This document shows, in pieces, positions 8,540 to 16,889 of a stretch of 42,636 nucleotides of DNA. The first letter of the stretch is position 1, and each line of letters starts with the position of its first letter. The translations under genes and the position numbers were made by a program. Source of the DNA: a virus; the IMG/VR virus record IMGVR_UViG_3300030116_003614, positions 1 through 42,636 of that record; one strand, given 5' to 3'. The notes under the pieces are model-generated. The model did not search any database. It saw only the letters and a program-made list of their open reading frames with translations, and was not told the origin of the DNA.

Positions 8540-9520
8540 TTATGATCCACTTGCCATTGCGTTTTGAACAGCTTCTAATAAGCTTTTCGGCTCTGGTACA
8601 GGTGAACCACCTAATTTACCACCAGACAAACTTCGTATTGGTTTTTTGTAAGAATTTCTTTTTGTATACCTTTCATTTACTTGATCTAAAGCTGTCTGAG
8701 CCATGTCAGTAGCTTCTTCAATAGTATTAGGTCTACCAAATTGCCTAACTAAAGCCGATACTCTGTCGTCTACTTCATCTTGTTTAAGGTCAAAATCTGG
8801 ATCATTCTGTCTTGCATTTTCTTCCCAAGCTGTAACAGCATTTCCAATTTCATCTAACTGATCTTGTCTTGCCATTTCTTGTTGTTCATTTATCAACTGT
8901 TGGTTTTGATTTTTTGCATTTATAGCTTCTGCTCTGCTCATAGATAATTCTTGCGCAGACTCTTCGTCAAGATAACCCTCTTCAACTTTTTGCTTAATAT
9001 CGTCTGGTAATCTTTCGCCTGTAGCAATTTGTAAATTTTCCATAATAGGTTTCAGTTGCTCTAATGCTTGCTTCGGATCATTCTTCATTAAACCCATAAT
9101 GGTCAATCCCTGTGCTGTCTCTTCAGCAGTAAGCTTCATTTCTTTTAAATAGTTTTGAATTTTACTGTATTGTTCATGTCCATGTTTATATGAATTTTTT
9201 TCAGCAATAACCTCTTTAAACCTAGGTTGTAAATGTAACGGAACATTATCTAAAGACTCTTCAGCTGCTGCTGGAGGAGTATCTTCAGCTTCTTGAGTTG
9301 AATCTGGTTCAACGTCCTGTTCAGTTTCTTCCTTATTATCGGATTGCGACTCCGTTTCTTCAGTTTCTTTAGGATCTATAGCACTTTGTACTACAGATAA
9401 TAAATCATCTTCAGTTTCGCTTTCTGTGCTAGACGATTGCACATCTTGATTTTGCTCTTCAAGTCCGTCCTCTGTTTCCGTGCTAGTGGACGATTTTAGC
9501 ACTTCTTGGTTATCAACCAT
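8540..9520 (-). CDS. Scaffolding protein
   Basis: A 326-residue, strongly acidic, low-complexity and helical protein directly between portal and capsid genes, which is the canonical scaffold position. Residues 1-90 are almost entirely Glu, Asp, Ser, Thr and Gln, with a short internal duplication (SSTSTETEDGL and SSTESETEDDL). Residues 100-300 are predicted coiled-coil/helical, and the basic C-terminal part (KRNSYKKPIRS at about 286-296) may contact capsid protein as in other scaffolds. The ATG follows GAGG at suitable spacing. Confidence 0.85.
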   Translation of the reverse strand: MVDNQEVLKSSTSTETEDGLEEQNQDVQSSSTESETEDDLLSVVQSAIDPKETEETESQSDNKEETEQDVEPDSTQEAEDTPPAAAEESLDNVPLHLQPRFKEVIAEKNSYKHGHEQYSKIQNYLKEMKLTAEETAQGLTIMGLMKNDPKQALEQLKPIMENLQIATGERLPDDIKQKVEEGYLDEESAQELSMSRAEAINAKNQNQQLINEQQEMARQDQLDEIGNAVTAWEENARQNDPDFDLKQDEVDDRVSALVRQFGRPNTIEEATDMAQTALDQVNERYTKRNSYKKPIRSLSGGKLGGSPVPEPKSLLEAVQNAMASGS

Positions 9521-9581
9521 ATTACGTCCTCTTTCTTTTGTTCAAGTATACAGTTGTTGATCGCATCTTTCAACACCTTGG

Positions 9582-11648
9582 TTAAATATTATTACCAATT
9601 GGTGGCAACGATCTTCCGTTTACTTGGTTTGGTATTTGTGCGTTATTCGCACCACCCATTGGAGAACCTTGTAAAGCTGGATCTCCAGTTCCCTGTCCTT
9701 GTCCTTGATTCATTGAAACAATTGAGGGAATCTTTTCTACAATAGCTTGCGTTACATCAAGCTTATCGTCTAATCTTTTTAGTAATTCTTTTGCTAACCA
9801 TACAGGATCAACGCCTGGAATTTGCAACAAGAACGGCATAATTCTTTCAATATTTGCTAGTTCAGCTGCTCTATTTGGTTTACCTGTAGAACCAGCTTCT
9901 ATTTCTAAAAATACTTCGTTCATAATATCTTCTCTAGTCATTTCTGGCCAAGCAGCACCAATACCGACTATTTTACGAACTTCCTGTACTGACATTTCGT
10001 GTAATAAGATCTGTCCAGCACCTCTTGCTACTTCAGACATAAAACTATCTAATTCATCTACATTTGCACCTAAAGATGACATTCTGGCAGATTCAGCAAT
10101 ACTTGTTTCAGTAGCTGTTGCTTTACTTACGCCACCAAACGTACTTTCTTGTGCGCCTACAACCAACTGAACATCATCAAATAATGTTCTTACTTCATAC
10201 AAATTAGGATCTATTCCTATTTGTTGTACTGGCTGTATAACATCATTAACTCTCTGACCAGCTGCTAAAGCTTGTAGTTCAATAACTGCATTAGCTGGGT
10301 GTGTTGCTAATTTATTCTTATCTTCATCTTCTAACATACCAGCTGGTGCAGCATATTTAGGTCTGTTTGCTCTTCTGTGTTCTCTTAAAGATTGCCTTGC
10401 TCGATTATATTCGTTTTGCATAGGCATTAATAATTTTATATCAGATGGTGGATACAATATATCTTTATGTTCTACTTCATTAAATACTAATGGAAATATT
10501 GGCCAAAAACATTCAACCTTTACATCTGGAGATGATGGCTCTCTCAGAAAATCATCATAACCATCAGCAATACACATTTGTAAACCACTTTTTATATCGT
10601 AAATTTCAAATAGTAAAACTAATCCCTCTTTTTCATTAATATCTATCTCAGTATATGACGATCTTTCGTAATTAGATCTGTCTGACATTAATCGACCTTT
10701 CATGTCATAAGATCTGTATTTATTTTTTATATCAACGCCATATATTTCTTTTATTTCATCTGGCGTAACATACATTTCATGCGCAATCCAGTTTGCGCCA
10801 ACAAATCCTCTTAATTGTCTACATTTAGGATCAATTATGATTGCATCAGATTCTGGAAAATCAAATGTTAATCCCTCTCTCATTATAACCATTGGCTCTT
10901 CTAACAATGCTTTTAACGATAATTGCAAAGCTTCTATTTGCGCATCATCTCTATCAATTGTGCCATCTGCTGCTTCTGAAGCTATTCTATACAGATAATC
11001 AATTTGCATTTGTACATCATGTATTTTATTTGAAATTTCTGGCATACGATCCATGTCTCTTTGGAAGCCAACTTTTACAAAACCTACTCCTGTAGTAACT
11101 ACACGCCTTACTAAAGCTTTCATTTGTGATTTAAATGACGGCTGTTGTTCTGCCATAAAATAATGAAAAAGTTGTTCTAATGTTTTTGCAACATTATCTA
11201 ACATTTTCCTATGAGTTTGACCTTGTTCATAATCACTTACAATAGCTGCTGCTTCAGCTGGTGGTGGTAATTGATTATCTTGTGCAGTTGCCATAGCTTC
11301 GTAAGCTGTGGCTAAAGTTTTTTCATCTTTATCCCAAACAGCATAATCCATTCTATCTCTACGTTTTGCTGTTGCTCTTGGATTTTTTGCATACAAAGAA
11401 GCTGTTCTTTGTTGAACATGACGTTGCAATATATTTGCTACATAACTGTTTTCATTCCATTGACTATCATCATAACCTTTATAAGCGCTATCCATATCTT
11501 TTTTCATTTGCTTATATGCTTTTTCGTGAAATCCTTTTGCTGATTTTACAGCTGATTGCCAATGAGAAACTAAAGCTTTTCTTCTTTCTGTAGGCTCTGG
11601 TTTTTCTTCCTCAGATTTGGCAATAATTAATGTGTTTTCTTCGTGCAT
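9582..11648 (-). CDS. Portal protein
   Basis: A 688-residue portal of the large podoviral type, taking ATG 11648 as the start because GGAGG lies 6 bases upstream and the ATG overlaps the terminase stop as TAATG. An upstream TTG two codons earlier is too close to that site. Recognisable segments include the stem/wing region with LMPMQNEYNRARQSLREHRRANRPKY, a clip-proximal DVQLVVGAQESTFGGVSKATATETSIA stretch, and a Gln/Gly-rich C-terminus. The portal forms the dodecameric DNA gate on the capsid and partners the terminase encoded just upstream. Confidence 0.9.
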   Translation of the reverse strand: MHEENTLIIAKSEEEKPEPTERRKALVSHWQSAVKSAKGFHEKAYKQMKKDMDSAYKGYDDSQWNENSYVANILQRHVQQRTASLYAKNPRATAKRRDRMDYAVWDKDEKTLATAYEAMATAQDNQLPPPAEAAAIVSDYEQGQTHRKMLDNVAKTLEQLFHYFMAEQQPSFKSQMKALVRRVVTTGVGFVKVGFQRDMDRMPEISNKIHDVQMQIDYLYRIASEAADGTIDRDDAQIEALQLSLKALLEEPMVIMREGLTFDFPESDAIIIDPKCRQLRGFVGANWIAHEMYVTPDEIKEIYGVDIKNKYRSYDMKGRLMSDRSNYERSSYTEIDINEKEGLVLLFEIYDIKSGLQMCIADGYDDFLREPSSPDVKVECFWPIFPLVFNEVEHKDILYPPSDIKLLMPMQNEYNRARQSLREHRRANRPKYAAPAGMLEDEDKNKLATHPANAVIELQALAAGQRVNDVIQPVQQIGIDPNLYEVRTLFDDVQLVVGAQESTFGGVSKATATETSIAESARMSSLGANVDELDSFMSEVARGAGQILLHEMSVQEVRKIVGIGAAWPEMTREDIMNEVFLEIEAGSTGKPNRAAELANIERIMPFLLQIPGVDPVWLAKELLKRLDDKLDVTQAIVEKIPSIVSMNQGQGQGTGDPALQGSPMGGANNAQIPNQVNGRSLPPIGNNI

Positions 11649-13228
11649 TACCAACCTCCAGTTGAATTATGTATTAAATCGTGTTTTTTTTGTTGTTCTG
11701 AATCCCATTTTACCCAAGCCATTGTTCCAACTTCTGGCATTTTATCTTTTTTAGATCTGTATCCACCTGGAGTTACAATTCTGTCAAGACCCATGCCTAT
11801 CCAAGCTATAGTATCAACAAAATCATCATGTCTTGAGTTTGGAAATTTTAATAATTCATCAATAGCTTTTTGTGTCCATGCAGATACTTTAGGAAATTTA
11901 ACTTTTTTCATAGCCATTCTGCCTAATATAGATTGCGCTCTTTGTACTTTATTAGCTACTGGCGTTACCTCGTCAATCTTACAATATGTTCTTTCTTCAG
12001 CCATTCTCTTCCTTAAAAATGGACGTATAGATTTAGATATATGTCCTTTTTCTGCCCACCAAATAAGTGGTTTGTGTTTCTTTATCAATTGTAGCATAGC
12101 GTTAACTACTTTGTCTGTAGATTGTTTCTCCCACCATGCATCTAATAAATAAATATCATCTTCTTCATCTACACCAATAACAAGTAAACAAGTTGCATCA
12201 TTTCTAGTTCTATCAACACCAACAGCATGATCTGAAGCTGCATATATTCTTAAATTTTTAGGTAAATCTTTTTTATCATAATAAACAATATTAGATCTTT
12301 GGAACAAATCACCATCTTCTGGTGTTGGTCTTTGCTGATACAACGATGAAAAACCTCTTGAGTCTAATCTTCGTTGCGCTTCCATAAACTCATTGTCAAA
12401 TCTTTCTGGCCATAACAGTTCGCCCTCTTTACGACCTAACGGATCATCTTCTTCTGCTATTGCTGGTAAATTAATTATTTTCCATTTACTAGCTTCTTCT
12501 TCTGTGTAATGTGGATTTGTAGGATCTGTTAATCTTCCTATTAAATCGTCCTCATGCCATCTTGTTTGCACAATAACTATTGACGCTGAAGCTGTCATAA
12601 GTCTTGTCATTAAAACTTGTGTAAACCATGTCCATAACTGCTCTCTTAATGTAGGACTACTAGCTTCTAAACTATCCTTTATAGGATCATCAAGTACAAC
12701 AAAATCTCCACCACGACCAGTTATAGATCCACCACGACCTACAAAAACAGCCATACCACCACTACCAGTTTGAATTCTGCTTTTTGACGCACCACCTAAT
12801 CTTAGTGTAAAATTAGGAAATACTGTTTTATACTGTGTAGATGTCATTATTGCTCTACAATCTGCACCAAAGTCTTTTGCAAAATCTTCATTATAAGTAG
12901 CAAATATAACGCTTCTATAAGTATCTTTACCTACAATCCAAGGTATGAATCGTCTTGATATAAGTTCAGATTTGCCGTGTCTTGGTGGCATACATACGAT
13001 TAATCTAGGTATATGACCTTTTTCGACTTTTTCTAATACTTTAGCTAATGCTCTATGATGTTTAGCATCTTTAAATAATGACATATCTGTATTATTAAAG
13101 TCATCTGGATCTGGCATTGTAAATTTTGTAAATTTTAAAAAGTCAGTTCGAGATTCAATTGCTGCTTTTTGCCTTTTTGCAGCTAATATTTTTAACTCTA
13201 ATTCATTTATTTTCTTAATATGATTCAT
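11648..13228 (-). CDS. terL: Terminase large subunit
   Basis: A 526-residue DNA-packaging motor. The ATPase domain has Walker A PPRHGKSE (81-88), Walker B DFVVLDDP (about 175-182) and the coupling segment IVIVQTRWHEDDLIGRL. The nuclease domain follows (SDHAVGVDRTRNDATCLLV with its Asp residues, then HDDFVDTIAW near the C-terminus). It pumps DNA through the portal and cuts the concatemer. The gene overlaps the endolysin by 14 bases. The small subunit gene is about 9 kb away, beyond the lysis and fibre genes, which is an unusual separation. Confidence 0.95.
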   Translation of the reverse strand: MNHIKKINELELKILAAKRQKAAIESRTDFLKFTKFTMPDPDDFNNTDMSLFKDAKHHRALAKVLEKVEKGHIPRLIVCMPPRHGKSELISRRFIPWIVGKDTYRSVIFATYNEDFAKDFGADCRAIMTSTQYKTVFPNFTLRLGGASKSRIQTGSGGMAVFVGRGGSITGRGGDFVVLDDPIKDSLEASSPTLREQLWTWFTQVLMTRLMTASASIVIVQTRWHEDDLIGRLTDPTNPHYTEEEASKWKIINLPAIAEEDDPLGRKEGELLWPERFDNEFMEAQRRLDSRGFSSLYQQRPTPEDGDLFQRSNIVYYDKKDLPKNLRIYAASDHAVGVDRTRNDATCLLVIGVDEEDDIYLLDAWWEKQSTDKVVNAMLQLIKKHKPLIWWAEKGHISKSIRPFLRKRMAEERTYCKIDEVTPVANKVQRAQSILGRMAMKKVKFPKVSAWTQKAIDELLKFPNSRHDDFVDTIAWIGMGLDRIVTPGGYRSKKDKMPEVGTMAWVKWDSEQQKKHDLIHNSTGGW

Positions 13229-13733
13229 TTAATGACTCTGCTTTGTCCTTAACTTCTTGATTTCTTCTTAACCAACCTTTGCCAAATACCTCAAATGTGC
13301 TTAAATCTCTATAAAATGCTTCTCTTTCTGTGCAAAGCGCAAGAATAATATCTTTTCTATCCATTTCTTTAACTTTTGCTATAGTTTGATTGCCAATCGC
13401 ACCATCAACTGTAGCACCTACAACTTTTTGCAAGAATTTAGCTGCACGACCAGTTCCATGATTTACAGACATATCAAAAACAACATAATCAACGCCAACA
13501 GGCAAATCATCACATTTACATCTATCCCAATAATTTTTTTTGTATATTGGTTTAACGTCATCTTTTGTTAATTTCATCATATCTTGCTTATCAACTTCAT
13601 ATCCTAGCCAATCTTCATAAACTTTTTTTGTAACACCAAGATTTGTCATGCCACCTGGATCGCTTGGGTGATTTACAAAACCTCCCTCATGTTTTAAAAC
13701 GTCATTGAGACAATTTTCAAAAAATTCACTCAT
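13215..13733 (-). CDS. Endolysin, GH108-type N-acetylmuramidase
   Basis: A 172-residue lysin. The signature KHEGGFVNHPSDPGGMTNLGVTK (residues 14 onward) is that of glycoside hydrolase family 108, with Glu16 the expected catalytic acid in the HEGG motif. A C-terminal peptidoglycan-binding-like region follows (VGATVDGAIGNQTIAKV). There is no signal peptide, so export needs the holin two genes upstream. It degrades murein glycan strands at the end of infection. The start overlaps the 3' end of the zinc mini-protein gene. Confidence 0.9.
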   Translation of the reverse strand: MSEFFENCLNDVLKHEGGFVNHPSDPGGMTNLGVTKKVYEDWLGYEVDKQDMMKLTKDDVKPIYKKNYWDRCKCDDLPVGVDYVVFDMSVNHGTGRAAKFLQKVVGATVDGAIGNQTIAKVKEMDRKDIILALCTEREAFYRDLSTFEVFGKGWLRRNQEVKDKAESLNESY

Positions 13734-13842
13734 CTTTTAATGCCAATTCCACAAATTCCTGTCTAATTTTACACATAATGCACTCATAAGTGCCGTCATT
13801 TAATTTCTTCAATACAGTTCTGCATCTTTCACACAACTTCAT
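13726..13842 (-). CDS. 38-residue zinc-ribbon-like mini-protein
   Basis: A short gene between holin and endolysin. The product MKLCERCRTVLKKLNDGTYE is followed by CIMCK and a short helix. Two CxxC pairs (Cys4/Cys7 and Cys21/Cys24) about 14 residues apart form a plausible four-cysteine zinc knuckle. GAGGT lies about 6 bases upstream of the ATG. The start overlaps the holin stop as ATGA and the 3' end overlaps the endolysin start by 8 bases, so it is embedded in the lysis cassette. Role unknown; it could be an RNA- or protein-binding regulator. Confidence 0.65.
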   Translation of the reverse strand: MKLCERCRTVLKKLNDGTYECIMCKIRQEFVELALKDE

Positions 13843-14219
13843 TTTTTACCTCTAAACTTATCAACGCCTTTTAAGCCTAGTCCAGCTAAAATCGTTATGT
13901 ATAAAATGTTCTGATACCAGCTGGGGAGGTCATTTAGTCTGTTAAATCCCTCTTTTACGACATCTTCCATGCCAGGAATAAAAACTAATACAACTGGTAT
14001 CAAAACAATTACTGTAATTATTTCGTCTTTCCACGAATTTTGCGTACTTTTTGCCATTATTAACTCCCACTTGGAGTCATTAGAAGCAGCTGTTTTCATA
14101 ACTTCTGCTTCTGCTTCAGCTTTAGCTTTAGCTACAGCAGCTTTTCCTTTTGTTTCCTCAAGCTTTCTATCTAAAAAAGATGTAGCTAGGTTTGCAAGTG
14201 GTGTTAAAAACTGTATCAT
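13839..14219 (-). CDS. Holin, GTA-type 3TM family
   Basis: A 126-residue membrane protein of the kind annotated as GTA holin (PF11351-like). An N-terminal hydrophobic segment (MIQFLTPLANLATSFL) is followed by an Ala/Lys/Glu-rich helix (20-45), a charged stretch, and two clear transmembrane helices at about 67-83 (IITVIVLIPVVLVFIPG) and 105-118. The basic C-terminus ends FRGKK. Position next to the endolysin supports release of the lysin across the inner membrane. The ATG overlaps the upstream stop as TAATG. Confidence 0.8.
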   Translation of the reverse strand: MIQFLTPLANLATSFLDRKLEETKGKAAVAKAKAEAEAEVMKTAASNDSKWELIMAKSTQNSWKDEIITVIVLIPVVLVFIPGMEDVVKEGFNRLNDLPSWYQNILYITILAGLGLKGVDKFRGKK

Positions 14220-14359
14220 TAGGCCATCATTGTTTTTGCAATTTTACTTTGTTTTTTCTTCTTCTTTTTGCCTTTGTTTAATTTATCAAAATCAGCTTTA
14301 GTAATTTTGTCTCTTGGCTCTGCAACTTGTGCAATTTTATATTGTTTACCTTTCAGCAT
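14219..14359 (-). CDS. 46-residue basic protein with KKKK-SKIA tail
   Basis: A compact gene encoding MLKGKQYKIAQVAEPRDKI then TKADFDKLNKGK and a poly-Lys tail ending QSKIAKTMMA. GGGAG lies about 7 bases before the ATG, it overlaps the upstream gene by 14 bases, and its stop overlaps the holin ATG. The YKIAxVAEPRDKITxADF core resembles short conserved proteins seen in other marine phages, without known function. The last 13 residues are nearly the same as the C-terminus of the protein at 34242-34526, using partly different codons. Confidence 0.7.
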   Translation of the reverse strand: MLKGKQYKIAQVAEPRDKITKADFDKLNKGKKKKKKQSKIAKTMMA

Positions 14360-14612
14360 ATGCATCTCCCTTTTCGTTTATATGTTCCTTAATGTTTGAT
14401 AACTGCATAAATAATGGCGTTGTTTCACCAACCCATGAATTTAACGTGTTATAATCAATGTACTCATAAGCTTCATCTGGTGTCATTCCGTCTCTTTCTA
14501 CCAGAATTTTTATGCACTTATCTAAGTCGTAAACTGCACATGGCTCTCTTGAATGTTGCATACAAGATGTTCCAATAAATGCGTCATCAAACCCTAATGC
14601 AAACTTAATCAT
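14346..14612 (-). CDS. Conserved small phage protein
   Basis: An 88-residue protein with a YxYIDYNTLNSWVGETTPLFM motif (about 50-70) that I recognise as recurring in phage proteins of unknown function, usually next to late or lysis genes. The N-terminal half has LGFDDAFIGTSCM and CAVYDLDKCIKILVERDGMTPDEAYEYI, a small mixed alpha/beta layout. No membrane segment. The start overlaps the upstream stop as ATGA. Confidence 0.7.
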   Translation of the reverse strand: MIKFALGFDDAFIGTSCMQHSREPCAVYDLDKCIKILVERDGMTPDEAYEYIDYNTLNSWVGETTPLFMQLSNIKEHINEKGDAYAER

Positions 14613-14926
14613 TTTCCATTCCTATTCATAAAAGCTGACGCTCCCATATAAGCAGCTACTATTCCACCACCTGTGATGTAAAATAAATTCGATAGGTCGC
14701 TTAGCACCTTTACACGATCTAATGGCACAAAAAACATTGCTGCTGTAAATACTGCCATAGCTATAAGACTTGCTGTCGCCATTCTTCTTTGCGCTCTTTG
14801 TTTTCTTAAATCGTGTTCAAGTCTTTTAATTTCAGACATATGTGCAAACTCTTCATCGCTGACAATTCCGTCATTATTGGTGTCGTATTTTGCGTATTCA
14901 CTTTTTGATTGTAATTTTTTTGCCAT
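14609..14926 (-). CDS. Small membrane protein with one EF-hand loop
   Basis: A 105-residue protein if started at ATG 14926, which overlaps the upstream stop as TAATG and is preceded by GAGGT; a longer frame upstream lacks such a site. Residues 15-26 (DTNNDGIVSDEE) form a canonical 12-residue EF-hand calcium loop with Asp1, Asn3, Asp5, Gly6, Ile8 and Glu12. A charged helix (30-48) and two hydrophobic helices (about 50-67 and 82-97) follow. It sits in the lysis block, so a calcium-sensing holin-like or antiholin role is possible but unproven. Confidence 0.72.
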   Translation of the reverse strand: MAKKLQSKSEYAKYDTNNDGIVSDEEFAHMSEIKRLEHDLRKQRAQRRMATASLIAMAVFTAAMFFVPLDRVKVLSDLSNLFYITGGGIVAAYMGASAFMNRNGK

Positions 14927-15126
14927 TAAAATAACCTCGTGCCTTTGTTTACTAAAGTGGCTTTGCACATACATTCATATTTACGCACCTGATCCCCAAG
15001 TCTCATAACTTGTCCATGAAGCTTGTTCTTAAAATACATACAATTATTTACACTCGAAAACTTTATATCCCCAGAATACTGCAAAGGCGAAGTCATGAAA
15101 CACATCATAATGAACGCTGCTTTCAT
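14926..15126 (-). CDS. Small exported cysteine-containing protein
   Basis: A 66-residue protein with a likely signal or membrane-anchor N-terminus (MKAAFIMMCFMTSP) followed by a soluble part with three cysteines (CMYF, ECMCKA) and the ending VNKGTRLF. Proteins with a GDIKFxSVxxCxxF...YxCxCKxxxVNxxxRxF pattern occur in other phage lysis regions. A lipobox for an outer-membrane spanin is not convincing. It overlaps both neighbours (15123-15126 and 14926). Best described as a periplasmic protein of the lysis module. Confidence 0.65.
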   Translation of the reverse strand: MKAAFIMMCFMTSPLQYSGDIKFSSVNNCMYFKNKLHGQVMRLGDQVRKYECMCKATLVNKGTRLF

Positions 15127-15575
15127 AAATCACCTTTAAGATATAATGCCCAGTAAAAGATACCAATACCACCTACTGTAAGCAGACATATAACAACGCT
15201 TGTTTTTACTAATAAATCTCTTTGTCTTGCTCTCTCTTCTAACATCTTTTTATGCTCTGCTCTGGCTTGTGCAATCGTTGCTTGAAGTCTTTCCCATTGC
15301 CCTGGAGTTCCATAAAGCATAAATAACGATTTCAGTTCTGCCTTTAATCTTTTTTGTTCCTCTTCTTTAAAGTGTTGCTCGATGGCGCTATCCATCAAAC
15401 CACCAAAAATTCCTCTTTTCTTTCTTGCCTTTCCAAACCCTAACTCTGCTTCAGCCTTGGCGTATTTTTGCACAGCACCAGCAGCTGAATTTATATCTTT
15501 TCCCATTTCTATGCATTTTTTTATTGTGCTATGCGCAACTGTTAATGCAGAAAAAGCTGAAATAGGATCTATCAA
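15123..15575 (-). CDS. Coiled-coil protein with C-terminal membrane anchor
   Basis: A 150-residue protein starting at TTG 15575, five bases after GAGGT. Residues 60-118 form a highly charged helix with coiled-coil character (IEQHFKEEEQKRLKAELKSL, ARAEHKKMLEERARQRDLL), and residues about 122-144 are a transmembrane helix (VKTSVVICLLTVGGIGIFYWALYL). A conserved LYGTPGQWERLQ segment lies between. A spanin-like or tail-anchored envelope role would fit the neighbouring lysis genes, but a spanin normally has the membrane helix at the N-terminus. Confidence 0.65.
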   Translation of the reverse strand: MIDPISAFSALTVAHSTIKKCIEMGKDINSAAGAVQKYAKAEAELGFGKARKKRGIFGGLMDSAIEQHFKEEEQKRLKAELKSLFMLYGTPGQWERLQATIAQARAEHKKMLEERARQRDLLVKTSVVICLLTVGGIGIFYWALYLKGDL

Positions 15576-15578
15576 TAT

Positions 15579-15770
15579 CTACCTCACCAACAAACCTATT
15601 AACAAAACAATTGTCGTACCAGCTGTGCCTATAAGTATATGCTCCAACCTTTTTATCCGTAATATTGTCTCCACCCAACGCTCATTTGTAAGAGCAATGT
15701 GCGTGTCCATTTGTGCTTTTACTTCTGTTACTGATGGTCTAGGCATATATTCTAATATTACACCCCACAC
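15579..15770 (-). CDS. Small tail-anchored membrane protein (XhlA-like layout)
   Basis: A 63-residue protein starting at GTG 15770 (overlapping the upstream stop as TAGTG), or 55 residues from ATG 15746; neither has a strong ribosome binding site. It consists of an amphipathic helix (VTEVKAQMDTHIALTNERWVETILRIKRLE) and a C-terminal hydrophobic helix of about 18 residues. This layout resembles XhlA-type proteins of phage lysis cassettes. Role not demonstrated. Confidence 0.6.
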   Translation of the reverse strand: MWGVILEYMPRPSVTEVKAQMDTHIALTNERWVETILRIKRLEHILIGTAGTTIVLLIGLLVR

Positions 15771-16339
15771 TATGCTTTTATTTCTTGTGCCATGATAAAG
15801 CTAATAGCTCTTTCGTGTGTGTTACCATCAGCATCAGTTACTGTTCTATTTATATATAAAGTTCCAGTTCCACTCGTAGGATAATATGTATCAAATGCTA
15901 AATTATATGTTATTTGTGAAGTTGTATTATGTGCGCTATCAAAATAAGTACAATCTATTACCTCTAGAGTTGAAGATGCATTTGCATCGGTATAGGCATC
16001 AATAACAGTAGCAACTCCTACTCGTCTATTACCAACTGGATCTGGTTTCATTGCCGTGCCATTTCTTAAAAAATAAAACATATTATTTGCAGTCCAATAA
16101 TTTTGATTATACTCTAGGTACACAGTCGACTGTAATTTAATAATAGAATTACTAAAAAAAGGAGTAATGTTTACTGCTACACCAGTAAGTGTTGTTTGAG
16201 TATTTGGACTAATTCCTGTTATTTGACTTGCTGTATCAATTTGTGTGTATTGTGTTTGTATAATACTACCACTTGGCATACTACTTGTTGCCAATGCACC
16301 TTGACCACTTCCACCAAAATTTAATTTTGTTAATGCCAT
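15770..16339 (-). CDS. Tail-associated adhesin, beta-sandwich type
   Basis: A 189-residue protein with an N-terminal Gly/Ser tag (MALTKLNFGGSGQGALATSSM) and a beta-rich body (ITPFFSNSIIKLQSTVYLEYNQN, TLYINRTVTDADGN, AISFIMAQEIKA). The ITPxFxxSxIKL pattern is common in phage structural proteins with a jelly-roll head, and is shared with the protein at 17408-17917. It is the distal member of a run of fibre/adhesin genes. Probably a receptor-binding or decoration tip protein. AGGA lies about 9 bases before the ATG. Confidence 0.65.
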   Translation of the reverse strand: MALTKLNFGGSGQGALATSSMPSGSIIQTQYTQIDTASQITGISPNTQTTLTGVAVNITPFFSNSIIKLQSTVYLEYNQNYWTANNMFYFLRNGTAMKPDPVGNRRVGVATVIDAYTDANASSTLEVIDCTYFDSAHNTTSQITYNLAFDTYYPTSGTGTLYINRTVTDADGNTHERAISFIMAQEIKA

Positions 16340-16342
16340 AAT

Positions 16343-16885
16343 CTATCCTATTAAATGTCCACTTGCTGAAGCAAAATAATTACTAGCTTTATCTTGCACA
16401 AAAACATATGCCTTAATTGCGTTAAATCTAATATAATCTCCACTATTTAAAGCAAGTGCAATAGTAAAGCTCATATTTATATATCCATTTCCACTATTAA
16501 AAAAAGCATATCCACCCATAGCTGCAGTTGTATAATTACTGCCACTATCTGTAGATTTTTGTAAAACAACTTGAGCATCAGCAGTACTATTTAATACACT
16601 ACCAGACGAGTTTCTAGTTCCAAATCCATTAAAACTAAATTGATATATTCCTGTTATTGGTGCTTCAAATCTATTGTTAGAAGAGTTCCAATGTGAGCCT
16701 TGATTAGTAACAATTCCATTAAAATTAAGAACACCAGTTTGTGAAGCATTACTTGAAGTTGCAGTAAATGCTTCTACATGAAAGAAAGGTAATTGTGGTT
16801 TAGTAACTCTACCACTTCCATCAATAGTCAAAGATGAAGTGCCACTACTGTTCTGAATATTATTTACTTTAATTATGCTTGTCAT
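16343..16885 (-). CDS. C1q-like tail adhesin
   Basis: A 180-residue protein. The short N-terminal attachment motif (MTSIIKVNNIQNSSGTSSLT then IDGSGRV) occurs in many marine phage tail proteins. The body has the C1q/TNF signature: FNGIVTNQG, NNRFEAPITGIYQFSFNGFG and a closing YIRFNAIKAYVFVQD strand. Such domains trimerise and bind surface ligands. The N-terminal motif is shared with the next upstream gene, which suggests a common docking site on the tail. Confidence 0.72.
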   Translation of the reverse strand: MTSIIKVNNIQNSSGTSSLTIDGSGRVTKPQLPFFHVEAFTATSSNASQTGVLNFNGIVTNQGSHWNSSNNRFEAPITGIYQFSFNGFGTRNSSGSVLNSTADAQVVLQKSTDSGSNYTTAAMGGYAFFNSGNGYINMSFTIALALNSGDYIRFNAIKAYVFVQDKASNYFASASGHLIG

Positions 16886-16889
16886 ATCT

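Noticed and set aside
11649-11654. TTG 11654 as portal start
   Set aside because: It sits next to the GGAGG with no spacer; ATG 11648 has correct spacing and the usual TAATG overlap.
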